A stretch of 64,000 nucleotides of DNA, from positions 161,514,631 to 161,578,630 of the forward strand of contig NC_061114.1 in NCBI RefSeq assembly GCF_002878395.1. The letters are read 5' to 3'. The notes under the pieces were generated by a model. The model saw nothing but the letters and a program-made list of their open reading frames with translations. It was not told the origin of the DNA and did not search any database. This DNA comes from Capsicum annuum. Taxonomy: Eukaryota; Streptophyta; Magnoliopsida; Solanales; Solanaceae. How positions within the stretch are numbered: position 1 is the first letter of the stretch; every line of letters starts with the position of its first letter. Shown here piece after piece: positions 46,945 to 58,929 of this stretch. Position numbers and translations under genes: made by a program.

Positions 46945-48391
46945 TCAAGAAATATTAATAGTTGAAGGACTGGGAAACTGAGTTTGAAGGAGTAGGGTCA
47001 AGATGTTGTTGAGATGTCTTATCTCTGCATTTATGCTAAGGACCTCATTAGTTAAGATTGACACCCTCTTTTTCAGTTCAGCATTCTCAGTTCTAAGCAT
47101 TTCTAAGACACATAGGCTTCTTTTGGAGAGATATTGAATTGTTACCTAGAGCTTGCTAATTTCTTCATCCTTAGTAGCTGAGTTGAAATTAGTTCCTCTA
47201 TTTCCTTGCTGATCTCTTTTTGAGAAAATGTACTTGATTAACACACTAAGTTTTGACAAGTGTCTTCATACCAAGTATTTGTAGCATAGTTCCTTGGGTT
47301 CCATATTCATAGACAATACCAAAATGATTGAATACTTTGCTCAACCAATATACATAAGGTATTCCATGTTTTCCATTTTTACCAGGAATAACTTTGTGAA
47401 TATGTTTGTGAATATGTTCCATTATTAATGCAAGTAGATTAATAAATTCAAAATTGCCAAGGCAGTACATCATAAACAAGTTAGTGGCTGAGGTAATATT
47501 TCTCTTTTGTGATCTATGAAGAATCACTTCGTTCACAAAATTAGAGACCAATTGAAACTCACTCTTAAGTGATTTGCTATTCACTGCAACCATAAATTTC
47601 CCTTTCACCTTTGATGCTTTTGCTAAGAACTCTGTTGAGGGCTGCTATTTTGAGATAGTCCTCACACCATATATAGGAACTTCCAAATTTCACTGCAATG
47701 ATTCTTTGTTTAGTTTTATTTTCTTTCCTTGGACCTATGCAGTCAGATTTAACCCATCTTCTGAGAATCCAAAGTGAAATAGAATTCCTGAGGATCTTAC
47801 CACAAATAGTGGGAATAAGTCTTTTCATGAGATACATCCAACCTTGATGTTTAACCAGCTCAACTAATTCCACCATACCAGATTCTGTTAGCAAATTTGA
47901 ATAAAAAAACTTTATAGTTAACACCTTTTAATTTTTCAATACCTATTCCAACTTTGTTGGATTCAATCTAATTTTTCTCCCCATTTCCTTTTTAGTGTAG
48001 GTGATCACAGATTCTCTTTCAACTATTTCTTCTTCTTAGAACTAGGTCCCTCAAGAGTTAGCTGCTTTTCAGTAAAACTTCCATACCATTCTCCAAAAAT
48101 TCTTGTTGTTTTACTAATATTGTTTTTCTTAGGACCAACTATGCTCTTTACTTGGTTATTTGACAATAAAATAAGGTTTTTCGCAACCCAGGTTTCATCC
48201 ATCATCACACTATCATAATAATTTTGAGGATTCAGGGATAATTCTTCTTTAATAGGTTGAGTGATGAAGAAGTTAGGCTTTAGAAGAGTATGAGAAGTAG
48301 GATATTTTTCAAGAAGGTTTGGTAAGGGATTTTTAACAATGCTAAGCTCAGAATCCTTTGAAGGACATAAAAATGGGAGAGTTGTAGCCAT
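46945..48391 (-). pseudogene. C2 ORF2: plant-transposon-protein-like ORF with C-terminal coiled coil
   Basis: Minus strand, ATG at 48391 (MATTLPFLCPSKDSEL), open 122 codons ending GPSSKKKK. Stops and shifts follow, but open pieces continue: 47924-47577 (VKFFYSN-like start, then AVKFGSSYIW near the end in a second frame) and 47608-47246. The latter has NEVILHRSQKRNITSA, MYCLGNFEFINL and a HGIPYVYWLSKVFNHFGI block. The end, to the stop at 46945, is a leucine-rich heptad stretch (EIRHLNNILTLLLQ). The middle resembles the uncharacterised plant 'putative transposon protein' family common in Solanaceae. It is not a retroviral enzyme. About 480 codons if repaired. Function is unknown; family call by eye. 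Confidence 0.6.
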
Positions 48392-49385
48392 CAGGAAGGT
48401 TTTTTCTTAGAAGGTCTATTTAGGACTGGTATTTTCCCTTTTTGATAAGAGAAAAAGTGGGTGTAATAAGATTTGAGGGAATAATGAGCACCAGTAAGGA
48501 TTTTTTGTGGGAAAAAGATATGATCAATTTTAAATTTTAGGTGACTCACTTTCCTTTTTAGAATAATACAATTTTTCTAACATAAAGAGAGAGAGGACGT
48601 GGCTTTCTCTTGACAGAACAGACAAAATTTGCACATACATGATACTAACCTGAGAGATGGGACCAGGTCCCTCTATAGTTTGAGTGAATCTTTAACTTTG
48701 TGTTTGTCACATCTGTCCAACTCCAAAGTTGTTCCCATGGGTGTATACCTGCCAAGGCATGGTACTGAGTTAGACTAATATGCACTTACCTTATTAAGGA
48801 TATATGTCTCCTTATTATAGCTAATTTTGTGAAGAGACACCGATTCACAAGATAGTAAATCAGGCTAATCTGATCAATCCCAACATCAGCTTGTTAGATT
48901 CATTACACCACTTCATACCACGACTTGTTCTAGAAATAGGTTTAAGGACTAGGTCTCAAACTTGACTTTATTCCCAAAGCTGAAGCTTGTTCATCTGAGA
49001 TAAGTTTCTTAGTGACAAAGTCCCTAAGATTTTTATCATGACACCTTATTATTTGATCTTAGTCTTGAGCTGGGATCAGTGACTGATATTTTTCATCACT
49101 ACCATTCCTATCTACATATTTCAGCATTTTACCCATCATCTTCATCATTATCAACCCTCTTTCTTTAAGTCACAAATTTCCTTCTTATCATGGAGTTTTT
49201 TAGCTATATTCTTCTATGGATCAGGTGCTTTGAAATAAATAATTTCACATGAGACGCTTCCACCTTAAAGTGTCTTGAAAGAGAGAATACAGTTAGACTT
49301 TTCAACATTAATCTGTTTAATCACTCAATTTTAATGATCATTCTTGAATTTAATTCCCTTCCTCTTACCTGAGAACATTATCACT
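48392..49385 (-). other. C2 spacer between gag and ORF2
   Basis: About 1 kb with no long frame on either strand. It holds the family palindrome at 48659-48672 and a weaker copy at 48945-48958. The part just upstream of ORF2 is pyrimidine-rich on the minus strand, like a 5' leader. Confidence 0.5.
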
Positions 49386-51470
49386 TGTTAGATTTGGGAA
49401 CCCACTTGAGTCTAAGTTCCCAGTTGTAGGACAATAGAGTGATCAAATACTTCTTGGTCCATTTAGGTAGAGAGTTCTTCTTCATACTTTTTAAGTACTT
49501 GAAATTCTTTTGATAGGGATTCTCTTGTTGGATATATCTATCATTGAACATTCTTGCTCTATTCCAACAGTGTTCCTTCTGGTGGCCATCTCTTCCACAG
49601 TTAGTGCATAAATATTTATAGACTTTGTTTTTGATATCTTGACCAACCTTGCCTTGTGATCCAGATGGATGAGTTTTGTACTGATACCTAGGGCCCTTAC
49701 CATTATTGGGTTAAGTTAGAAAGGATTAGTGAGGATGAATTCCACTGAACAGATATTTTTGAGTTTTTCCCTCAAATAGACCAGGCCCCTTTCTAACTCC
49801 ACATTCTTCTCGAGTGCAGTCATAAGACACCTTTGAGAGTCCTCCAAATTTTTTTTAAGCTCAACCTAAAACTTTGAAGCTTCTTTCTTTCCTTTACTCC
49901 TAGAAGCATCTACTTTCTCCAGTTGACATACCAAACTTATATTTTCAAATTTCAGCTTAGTAACCCATTACTCAGTTTCAAATATTTGGAGAGTTAAATC
50001 CATCAATTCAAGCTCTTGATCTTCTATTTTTTCTTCTAGAGCATTATTCTTCTTTGTATCACAAGCACCATTTTTTTCTCCAATTGGCTAACTAAATTCA
50101 GATTTTCAGATTTTAACGTAGTAACCTGTTCCTTAGTTTTAGATATTTGTAGAGTTAATGCAATTAATTCAAGCTCTTGACTTCCCGCTTTTTCTTCTAG
50201 AGCAATCTTTTTCTTATTCATTTCACACATAGAATCAATCAGCATATTTACAAGCTTTTTTATCTTCCTAGCAGAATATTTGACCAAGTTTTCTTTAAGG
50301 TCAGAAAGTGTTACCTTATTCTCTTCTTCATATTCAGTGGTTTCCATAAAAGAAATAAAGGAGTCAAATGTCACTTTTTCATCCTCCACTGCAAGCATGG
50401 AAACATCTACAGACTTCTCAACTTTATCAGATTCACTAGAGGAGTCACCCGAACCATTTAATGCTTGTTTAATTATAGAATCTGTTCCAGCCTATCTTCT
50501 TGATATTATAGGGACTTGGTCCCTATTTTTCCTTTATCCCCTCAAATGCTGATATAATACGGATAATCTATTTCGTGCATTGGACAATCCTTAATGAAAT
50601 GTTTAGGAATTCCATATTTGTGACAAACTGTCATAGTGGCTTATTTTCTACTACTACCTCTACTTCTTTGAAAATGACCACTTTTCTCCATAGCTCTAAT
50701 AATTCTTTTTTCCAAGTAGGCAACATCCGTGTCTTCTTAATTTGATTCTGACTTTAAATATTTTAAACCCAACGATTTTTCTTATTTTACTTCTATCTTC
50801 TCTTGCCCTTGCTATTTTTAAGTTCACGAGTCTTTAGATTCCCAATGTGTTCATTCATGGTAAGAGTTTTCAGGTTCCTTGTCTCAGTGATAGCATCCAC
50901 TTTGCTTTCCTAGGATTTAAGAAGAACCCCAAGAATTTTTCTCACCTGTATGTACAAGGGAATTACTTCTTCTAAACAGTACAGCTCATTTGTGATAGAA
51001 GTAAACCTGGTATGCATCTATTGGATAATTTCTCCTTCTTTTATGGTGAAGGTTTCATACTGAGTAGTCAGCATATCAACTTTTGAATCTTTCACCTCAG
51101 TGGTTCCTTCATGAGCTTCCTTAAAGCAATCCTAGATTTTGTTAGATATTTCATAATATGACATCATGTTGTATTCACCTGGTCCTATGCCACAGACAAG
51201 CAATTTCTTGGCTTTGTAGTTTTTCTCAATTTTTTTCTTGTTTTCATCATTGAACTCCATCCTTCTTATGATAACTATTCTCGTAACATCTCCTTCTTTG
51301 ACTTCTCTTACAGGTACATGAGGAGCATTAATAATTCTGTCTATTAGCTCACTATCTTAATCCATAATGAAGTCAAACATCCTGGTTTCCCACTACCCAT
51401 AGTACGGCCCATTAAATCTAGGTGGTCTTGTGATTGATTGCCCTTCTTTCAAATTTGGTTGAGTAGCCAT
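49386..51470 (-). pseudogene. C2 gag-like ORF: UBN2 capsid, two zinc knuckles, repeated coiled coil
   Basis: Minus strand, ATG at 51470 (MATQPNLKEGQS). Capsid motifs: FNGPYYG, EKNYKAKKLLVCGIGPGEY, AHEGTTEVKDSKVDML and HTRFTSITNEL. Zinc knuckle 1 at ~50640-50580 (CHKYG...HFIKDC) has lost one Cys to Tyr. An acidic linker and coiled coil follow (50398-49850), containing a ~161-bp direct repeat. Zinc knuckle 2 at 49608-49567 (CTNCGRDGHQKEHC) is an intact CX2CX4HX4C. The ORF ends LKWVPKSN near 49390. About 690 codons if repaired; several stops. The domain order matches a Solanaceae copia gag family I recognise. Confidence 0.85.
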
Positions 51471-51513
51471 GACAACCAAAACACTCTAGCTGTGAACCTA
51501 TTAGATTAAACCC

Positions 51514-51527
51514 ACTCTAATACCAAT
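51514..51527 (-). other. C2 primer-binding site
   Basis: Minus strand ATTGGTATTAGAG immediately inside the 5' LTR, one change from the initiator tRNA-Met site used by plant copia elements. Confidence 0.85.
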
Positions 51528-52281
51528 TGTTGAAACCCTGGGGGTTGCATCACATAGTGAGGGACCAAGTACCTCAAAGTTAAACATAGGCAAAAACAAA
51601 GTACAACGACCAAGAATATAAGACAGTGCTGGAAGAGCAAAACCATAGGATTTTAACATGGAAACCCCTTTGCTCAAGGAAGGAAAAACCATGGATTTCC
51701 CTCACAAGCACCTCAAAAGTTCACAACAATCAACCTCTTGATTACAAACTCAAACATGAACCTAAATATAGGATCCTCCTTCTTGTAGTAACTCTACAAT
51801 AATCTCAACTTGGGAACACTGCCAAGCCTACTCAAAACTGATTAACTCTAATCGGTATCAAACTTAGGCAACTCTACCTAAGAACTCTCTAAGAAAAGAG
51901 AAAAGATCATTACTCTTATAACATGAGTAGTCCTATTACAATTCAATACTTAAGAACACTCACTCTTTTAGCTTACTACAAAATAAGAACATGAGAAATA
52001 CTTGAGCAATGTTCAAATGAGTTTTGCTGCCTTTATTTCACTCTTTTTGATTTTACAAAAACATCTTGATGAATAAGCATCTTTTTCCTTTTATATATGA
52101 GTGATGATTAGGGTTGAAATATGATTTAACTAGGTATCCTATTTAGTACAAGAAACACCTGCTAGTTTGTTACACAAGCAGACAAAGCTATGCAGACACG
52201 TGTCAGTTGTACTATTGCCTTGAACATCCAAGGAGCTGGTCTCTTATAGTCATCTTCTCATCATCAAAAATACATATAGCA
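51528..52281 (-). repeat. C2 5' LTR (754 bp)
   Basis: Plus-strand TGTTGAAACCC...CATATAGCA with correct TG...CA termini on the minus strand. Family palindromes lie at 51560-51575 and 52230-52246. Confidence 0.92.
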
Positions 52282-52286
52282 TGACC

Positions 52287-53367
52287 AAACAACCTAGTCT
52301 CACCAATCACAAACCATCCAATAGGAGACCTACACCTCCTACCATAAAGATCCTCAAAAGGAGCCATCTCAATGCTCGAATGATAACTATTATTATACGC
52401 AAACTCAATAAAAGGTAAATGATCAACCCAACTACCTTTTAAATCAATAACACATGCCCTTAATATATCTTCCAAAGTACGAACAGTACATTCCACTTGT
52501 GCATCCGTTTGAGGGTGGAAAGCGGTACTAAGATTCACTTGTATATCTAAACCTTTATGAAACAAATACCAAAAGTAAGAAGAGAAATGTGTACCTCAAT
52601 TTTGAAATAATGGACACTACACACCATGCAACTTTACAATCTTATGAATGAACAACTTAGCATAATCCTTTCCAAATTAATTAGTCCTTACAAGTAAGAA
52701 ATGAGCGAACTTAGTCATCCTACCCACATTAACCCAAATCGAATCATACTAATTGCGAACCATAAAAGACCTATAATGAAATCCATATTGATAATTTCCC
52801 ACTTCCACACGAGAAACTCAAACTCTTGAGACATTCCACCAGGCCTCAAGTGTTCAACCTTAACATTCTGACAGACCATGTATTTAGTCACAATCTTTGA
52901 CACATCCTTCTTCATGTTGTTCCACCAATATATTCTCCTTAAGTCATGATACATCTTAGTCAAACCCAGATTAACTGTATAACTAGACTCATGAGCCTCA
53001 GTCAGAATCCTTTCCCACAGCCCATCAACATCAAGAACATACAACCTACCATGATACCTCAAGATACCATGTCCCCAAATATCAAAAGCCATAACCTTTT
53101 GTTGACCCACATCACCTTTAATCTACATAAGTATAGGATACAAATCCAGCTTCTTCTTCACGTCAGCACCAAGATATAATTTAACCACTTTTTGAATAAT
53201 GACTCATCCATCCTCAAAGTTCAAAAGATGAAATCCCAAGTTAGCCAACCTGTGAATGTCCTTCACTAATCCTTTCTTCTTCTCATCAATATGGGATAAG
53301 ATCTTCATAGACAACTTGCTAAAACCATCTACAACCATATTAGCTTTACCTTGATAGTAGTGAAGAC
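52287..53367 (-). pseudogene. F integrase N-terminus and catalytic core
   Basis: Minus strand: the RNase H-integrase linker, then a 131-codon frame (53110-52715) with HGRLYVLDVDG and the zinc module (EAHESSYTVNLGLTK...MVCQNVK; second His is Asn, first Cys is Tyr). It also holds the first core Asp in NMDFIIGL. A degenerate stretch with frameshifts follows (~52710-52570). A frame to 52287 holds LSTAFHPQTDAQVE (core Glu), FAYNNSYHSS, FEDLYGRRCRSPIGWF and GETRLFG. C2 interrupts at 52286. Confidence 0.9.
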
Positions 53368-54726
53368 TCATGTCATATTTTTAAGCGATTCAAGCCACCT
53401 CTTTTGCCTGTGACTCAACTCCTTCTGAGTGAACAAATATTGCAAACTCTTATGGTTTGAATAAATATCCAAATACACCTCATAGAGATAACGACGCCAA
53501 TTATTCAAAACAAAAACCACAGCCACCAACTCAAGATTATGAGTCAGATAATTCCTCTCATGAACCTTAAGCTGCATAGAAGCATAGGCTATAACATTAC
53601 TATGCTGCATCAAAACATAACCCAATCCCACATGAGACGCATCATAAAACACAACAAAACCATCAGTACCCTTGTATAGGGTCAAAACTAATGTAGAAGT
53701 CATCCTATCTTACAAATTCTTAAAAGTACCCTCACGAGCATCAAATCATACAAAATTAACCTTTTCTGAGTTAACTTCGTCAATAGAGCAACAATAGATA
53801 AGAAACTCTTCACAAACCTCCTATAATACCCAGCCAAGCCCAAAGAAGCTCATAATATCAGCTGGAGTCATGGGTCTAGGCTATTTCTTAACTGCCTCAA
53901 CTTTTTGTAAATCAACCTTAATCCTTCACTAGAAATAACTTGCCCAAGAAAAGTCACAATATTTAACCAAAACTCACACTTAGAAAATTTAGCATATAAC
54001 TTATATTCCTTAAGAGTTTGCAACACAATTTAGAGGTAATTGGCATGATCCTACTCTCTCTTAGAATGCACCAAGATATCATCAATGAAAACTATCATAA
54101 AAAAGTCTAAAAACTGTCTAAATACTCGATTCATCTGATCCATAAACATAGCCGGAGCATTAGTCAATCCACATGACATAACAAAAAACTCATAGTAACT
54201 ATATTGGGTTCAAAAATCAGTCTTGGGAATATCAACCTCCCTATTCTTCAAATGATGATAACCCAAAAAAAAATCATTCTTAGAGAAACATCTAGAACCC
54301 TAAAGCTGATAAAAAAGACAATTAATACTAGGAAGAGGATACTTATTCTTCACTGTATCCTTATTGAGCTGATGATAGTCTGTACACATCCAAAGAGACC
54401 CATATTTCTTTTGCACGAAAAGAATAAAAGCAACCCAAGGGGAAATTCTAAGATGAATGAACCCTCTATCAAGAAGATATTTTAACTACTCTTTTAGCTC
54501 TTTTAAATCAGCAAGATCCATTTAATAAGGAGGAATGCAATGCAACGAGTATCCGGTAGAAGATCAATCCCAAAATCTATTTTCATATCGGGAGCAATTC
54601 TGGGAAGTTCATCGAAAAACACTTAACGAAATTCATTAACCACACTAATAGATTGCAAAGAGGGACTTTTCAAGTTAGAATATTTAACCCAACTAGATGA
54701 TACAAACACACTTTAAAAAATAATTT
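53368..54726 (-). pseudogene. F reverse transcriptase and RNase H
   Basis: Minus strand from ~54640. The RT palm holds [22 protein letters not shown] and [20 protein letters not shown]. The active site FIDD is intact (aspartate codons at 54083-54078). KLYAKFSKCEFWLNIVTFLGQV and LGLAGYYRRFVKSF follow. RNase H is a 111-codon frame (53703-53368) with [31 protein letters not shown] and [20 protein letters not shown]. Stops and shifts separate these pieces. No RT peptide longer than ~100 residues is open. Confidence 0.92.
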
Positions 54727-55130
54727 CTAGTCTCTAAGATAAGAAATGAACCTCCCTTTGGGTACTAAGGAACTCCCCTCCCATTCTAATATTGGCTCAT
54801 TAGAAAAGTGAAAACTGACCTTTTGGGTCCTACAATCCAGATAATCATAGCACGAATAAAGCCAATCCATCCATAAGATAAAGTCGAAATACACCATATT
54901 CAACTCTATTAAATCCACCAATGTCTCCCTATGAAAGATAGACACCACATAACCCCTATAGATGTTTCTAGAAACTATAGAATCACCCATTGGAGTAGAC
55001 ATAGAAAAGGGGTCAGAAATAATTTTAGTACCAAAACCAAAATGTAGAGCCACGTAAGAGGTCGTATATGAAATAGTAGAACTTGGATCAATCAAACAAT
55101 AAATATCTCGGGAAAAGAGTTGTAACATAC
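54727..55130 (-). pseudogene. F protease (retropepsin)
   Basis: Open minus-strand frame with the active-site segment LIDPSSTISY near 55100-55070 (DPGST in intact relatives, so the Gly is lost). PFSMSTPMGDSIVSRNIYRG, FDFILWMDWLYSCYDYLDC and the linker LEWEGSSLVPKGRFISYL follow. This 280-codon frame extends right to 55569, but that part reads the gag tail out of frame. Confidence 0.88.
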
Positions 55131-56438
55131 CAGTAACAACATCTGGAGATACCTCAGATGAGTAGCAAGGGTATAGAGAAGATTTAGACCAGTTATGGTA
55201 GCAGAAGCAATACCTTAGTGGCAAGAGTTGAAGATGTGGCAACCAGAACTTTATTAGCCCCAACCATGGATGAAGGACAATCTCGCTATATGTTACCAAT
55301 ATGACCACAATTATAACACTGATTCCTCCCCTCCTCATAACAAACATGATAAAACTATCCACAAAATTGACAAAGAGGATAAGGTGGGGATGATTGAGTT
55401 CTACTAGCTTGAGACTGTGCACCTTTTGCCTTAGTACCACTGTTAGCTTAAAAATGATGATCACCCAAAGGCTTAGGATAAGAAGAAATAGTAGACGAAC
55501 ATAAATTTCCCCAATTCCTCTTCTTGGTCCACTGTCTACCATCTCTCCTACTATTCTACTGACCCCCACCCTACTCTAAATACCTAAACTTCTTAGTTTT
55601 CTCTCTCTAATCTCTGCCTATAGTCTGGAAATGTCTATATCATTGTTAAATATTGCAGCCTTACACTCCAATACCAAGTCATGGGACAACCCAAAAGAAA
55701 ACCTCCTCATTTTATACCTCATGGTAGGCACCAATTCAGGAGCATATCAAGGTAACTACTGAAATTTTAGTACATACTTTTTCACACTTATCTTCCCCTG
55801 CTTCAAATTAGCAAACTCCTCAGCCTTAGATTCTCTCAACTCTTAAGGAAATAAGTGATAAAGAAAGGCCCCCAAAAAACCATCCCACACAGCTTCTCAG
55901 CATTATTACCCCTCATAGCTTTCCACTCTTTATACCACTAATAAGCTACATCCTTTAGCTGATATGAAGCAAACTCCACACCCTCTTTATCAGTAGCATG
56001 CATAACCCTAAAAATCTTCTTTATCTCATCAATAAACCCTTGTGGATCCACCTAAACTTTAGATCTTATAAAGGTTGGAGGATTAAACCTCAAGAACTGG
56101 CCAACCAGCGTAACCTCAAATGAAGAAGCAACATAACTAACAGGACCAGACTGGCGAGACTGAGATGTCACCAAGTGAGTAAGAAAATGAATAGACTAAC
56201 AAAACTCGGCATTAGAGATATCCCCCTAAGGTGGCTGATTATAAGCATCACCACCTCGAGAAGCCTGAGGAGGACTGGTGGGGATAGGTGGAACTCCACG
56301 TGGGGTAGTACAATCAGGAGAAGGGACTTTGGATCAAGTTTTCACACCATACACAGGGCGAGTCCCCTCCACATTAACCTTAGGTGGGACAAAGTTCCTA
56401 GTAGAGTTTCTACAATCGTCAGATCTTTAGGGAGGCAT
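55131..56438 (-). pseudogene. F gag with zinc knuckle
   Basis: Minus strand, ATG at 56438 (MPP, stop, RSDDCRN). Further on come SNAEF, FLRFNPPTFI, VDPQGFIDEIKKIFRVM, EGVEFASYQLKDVAY and WYKEWK, the gag capsid start. The zinc knuckle near 55330-55270 reads CYNCGHIGNI, stop, RDC, with His replaced by Asn. Frameshifts occur in the 55900-55560 part. Same gag family as A1, A2 and B but a distinct lineage. Confidence 0.85.
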
Positions 56439-56645
56439 GATTTAAAATATGAGAAAGCCAAGAGTTAGAGAAGTTTCATAATACTAGACTCTATAGATCA
56501 AAATAGAGCACAAGAAAGGAAAATATTCCAAAATACCTCGTAGCCTCCTTCTTATAAGTGTGGCATGCTACACATCCATAAAAAGGACTCTACTTGGCAT
56601 GGCTTTGTGGACACATGACTCTAAATAGTGCACTGATACCAAGCT
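56439..56645 (-). other. F leader and primer-binding site
   Basis: The minus-strand primer site TTGGTATCAGTGC (56642-56630) lies just inside the LTR, with a ~190-bp non-coding leader to the gag ATG. Confidence 0.8.
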
Positions 56646-58553
56646 TATCATGACTAGAACCAGGTTATGTCCATAACAGATATATCAAGCCCACCCCAAA
56701 CCGGAGACCACCCCTTTAACCAAACCTCAAGAGAATAATATAATAATACCAATGTGGAATCCAATTAAATAGTAATAAGAAGATGTATAGATAACTCAAA
56801 TGAAGCTACGAGTCAAAACAATAATCAACCAAACCACATATGTCCATAGTATACTCTAAAACTAAAATAACTAATTGGTCAGGACATGCCCCCGACCATG
56901 ACAAAAAGAATCCATAAGTAATGAATCAATAATGAAAGAATATGGAAATGATAAGGCCTTCCAAAGGATGAAGGCTCACCACTTTGCAATAACTCGACAA
57001 ACGTGCTAATCCACCTAATATTGCACAAAGCTAAATAAAGGTATCTCCAGACCCTATATTATGAAACAATATAGCGTCCTGGGATGGTCAGTAGTATAAG
57101 CACTAGCATGTAACTCAGAATAGGGATAAAATAATGCCATTTCCAAAATCAGTCAAAACGACATGCGCATACTCATATATACGTATATAACATGTCTATA
57201 TAAGAAATAAGGTTTAAGAATAAAATTTAAAACTATTATCATAGATTGTGTAGCTCTATCCATCCTGAGGGAACCCACGGGCAATATGGGTTCAGCTTTT
57301 CGTGCTGAAAAAGCCCTAGTGCACGTTAGCCATACAAACTGAAGAAATCTGAAGAAGGGCCAAATCCACCGAGACTCCAATAATTCCAAAAAATAAATAT
57401 AATGTGTGAACTATGCACACGGTCATAAAGACCCCACACAGGCAAACATGGTTTCCAATATTGGTCCCTGCGAGACCTCCACCTTCCACAGCGAGCTACA
57501 CAACCCCATTTAAGCCCAAATTAAAACCATTAAACACATTCCCATCCATTAACCATGGAGTCTTTCAATTACACATTTCACATTGGTATCTTTATATCTA
57601 ATAAGTTTAACCTTGAAAGCCAATTCCATTATGCCATAGCCAAATTGACTCCAAAGTTTCCAATTTAAAGCCAATTTGTCGCCACCAAGGCCTTCAAAAA
57701 CCAATTTATGTTCCATTAACCTTTTGTACAATGCAAGATTTCAAAAATCGAGTAGATTATGTATATATCCATATTTCAAACCAATTTCACTAATTAGGTT
57801 GAGATTAAAGCCAATTCCAAACCTTTAAGTTATAAAATTTGGGGAAACCCATGTTCCCCGTTCCAATTCCCACACTGATGCATTTCTTTAGTTCAAAATC
57901 ATAAGAATAAAGCATAAACAACTAGTTCAAAACCATCGGAAATCAAATCATGTAACAACCATTCTAAATCCGTCAACCTATATTCAAAACCCAATAATTA
58001 AATCACACAAAAAATAATTGAACACATGCTTTTGTATAAAATTACTTTAGGGAAGATATATATGCCTGAAACACACAAGAATTCAATAGCAATTTAAAGT
58101 TTAGAGCCCGGATGATGAATGCACACTAAAACCCTTTAAATGTTCTTGGTTTTTGTTTTTGGGAGTGAAATAGAGGGATTTGATCTTTAAAAACTGAAGG
58201 AAATAGGATTATTTTATGTTAAAAAGTCTTGGAAAAGGTGAAAAGACCTAAAGACCCTCACCCCTAAGTGAAAAAAATAAACTAGATGAAATTTAATCCT
58301 CAGCATAGCATGACCTTATCACTGAGGTTATCCATCATGCCACGCCATTATCGTGGAGGGTAACTTGCGTGACATAGTGAAATTGTGGACCCTCACTGAC
58401 TCGGGGTCCCAAAATGACCTCAAACCCCTTCCAAAAATTCTACAACTTTCCCTAAACACCCCTTTAACATCCCTAAATGCAATTCAAGTCAAAAATTGAT
58501 ATTCCGCATGCAGGAAGGTCAAAAATAAAATTATCAAAATTGTAAGGACTTAT
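56646..58553 (-). repeat. F 5' LTR (~1.9 kb)
   Basis: The minus-strand 3' end ...CATGATA (CA mutated to TA) meets the primer site at 56645; the minus-strand start is near 58553. It contains the AGGGTCTTTAGGTCTTTTCACC motif (58260-58239) and a hairpin-like block at ~58400-58310. It matches the 3' LTR from 57107 rightward. Frames at 57153-57731 are chance. Confidence 0.85.
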
Positions 58554-58846
58554 ATATTTTGACATCACAGATATATGTTAATGAGACAACCACTATAATT
58601 GGAGTTTTACAAATCTAATTTCTATTTTGAAAGTTCAAGTGGAACACTATACTTCTCAGTTATCCAAGAATGGAATAACAAATACTATATGCTACACTCT
58701 GGCCATAAATCATCTCTAAAACGCATGGCACCTAATTTTTATCAGAAGTCACCCTACCTTGAGATTTTACCAACTTTAACACTAGGGGAGATTCTAGATG
58801 GGTATTTATGCCCTATATAACTCTATAACGACAAGATGGGTTATTA
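58554..58846 (-). repeat. H 3' LTR, first ~290 bp only
   Basis: Minus strand from 58846: TATAATAACCCATCTTGTCG, resembling the TGTAATGACCC start of a plant LTR type, preceded by GAGGATGAACAA. It is cut by F. The matching part of the right LTR lies outside the window. Confidence 0.55.
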
Positions 58847-58929
58847 TATTAGATAGAAAATAAATAATTGTTCATCCTCGAATAGCAATAAGAATCAAGA
58901 AAACAGTAAAGAATTACCTAAATTAGCAA

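Larger units (their letters stand above)
45644..52281 (-). mobile_element. Element C2: 6.6-kb non-autonomous copia-type retrotransposon in F integrase
   Basis: LTRs of about 750 bp, primer site, a long gag-like ORF and a second ORF of a different kind, with a polypurine tract before the 3' LTR. Flanks are GGACC (45639-45643) and TGACC (52282-52286), a 5-bp duplication with one change; removing C2 restores the F integrase reading (GETRLFG / NLVNQAMEKV). No protease, integrase or RT motif was found anywhere inside, so mobility would depend on a helper element. Confidence 0.88.
43519..58553 (-). mobile_element. Element F: near full-length gypsy retrotransposon, minus strand, split by C2
   Basis: From right to left: 5' LTR, primer site, gag, protease, RT, RNase H, integrase, chromodomain, polypurine tract and partial 3' LTR. 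Without C2 and one target duplication it is about 8.4 kb. About 460 bp of the 3' LTR are missing at the left edge, where A2 gag is joined. All domains have stops, but several key residues survive. Confidence 0.92.

Noticed and set aside
54727..55569. 280-codon open frame as a single protein
   Set aside because: Only the part left of ~55130 is in the protease frame; the rest is gag tail out of frame, with the zinc knuckle in another frame.
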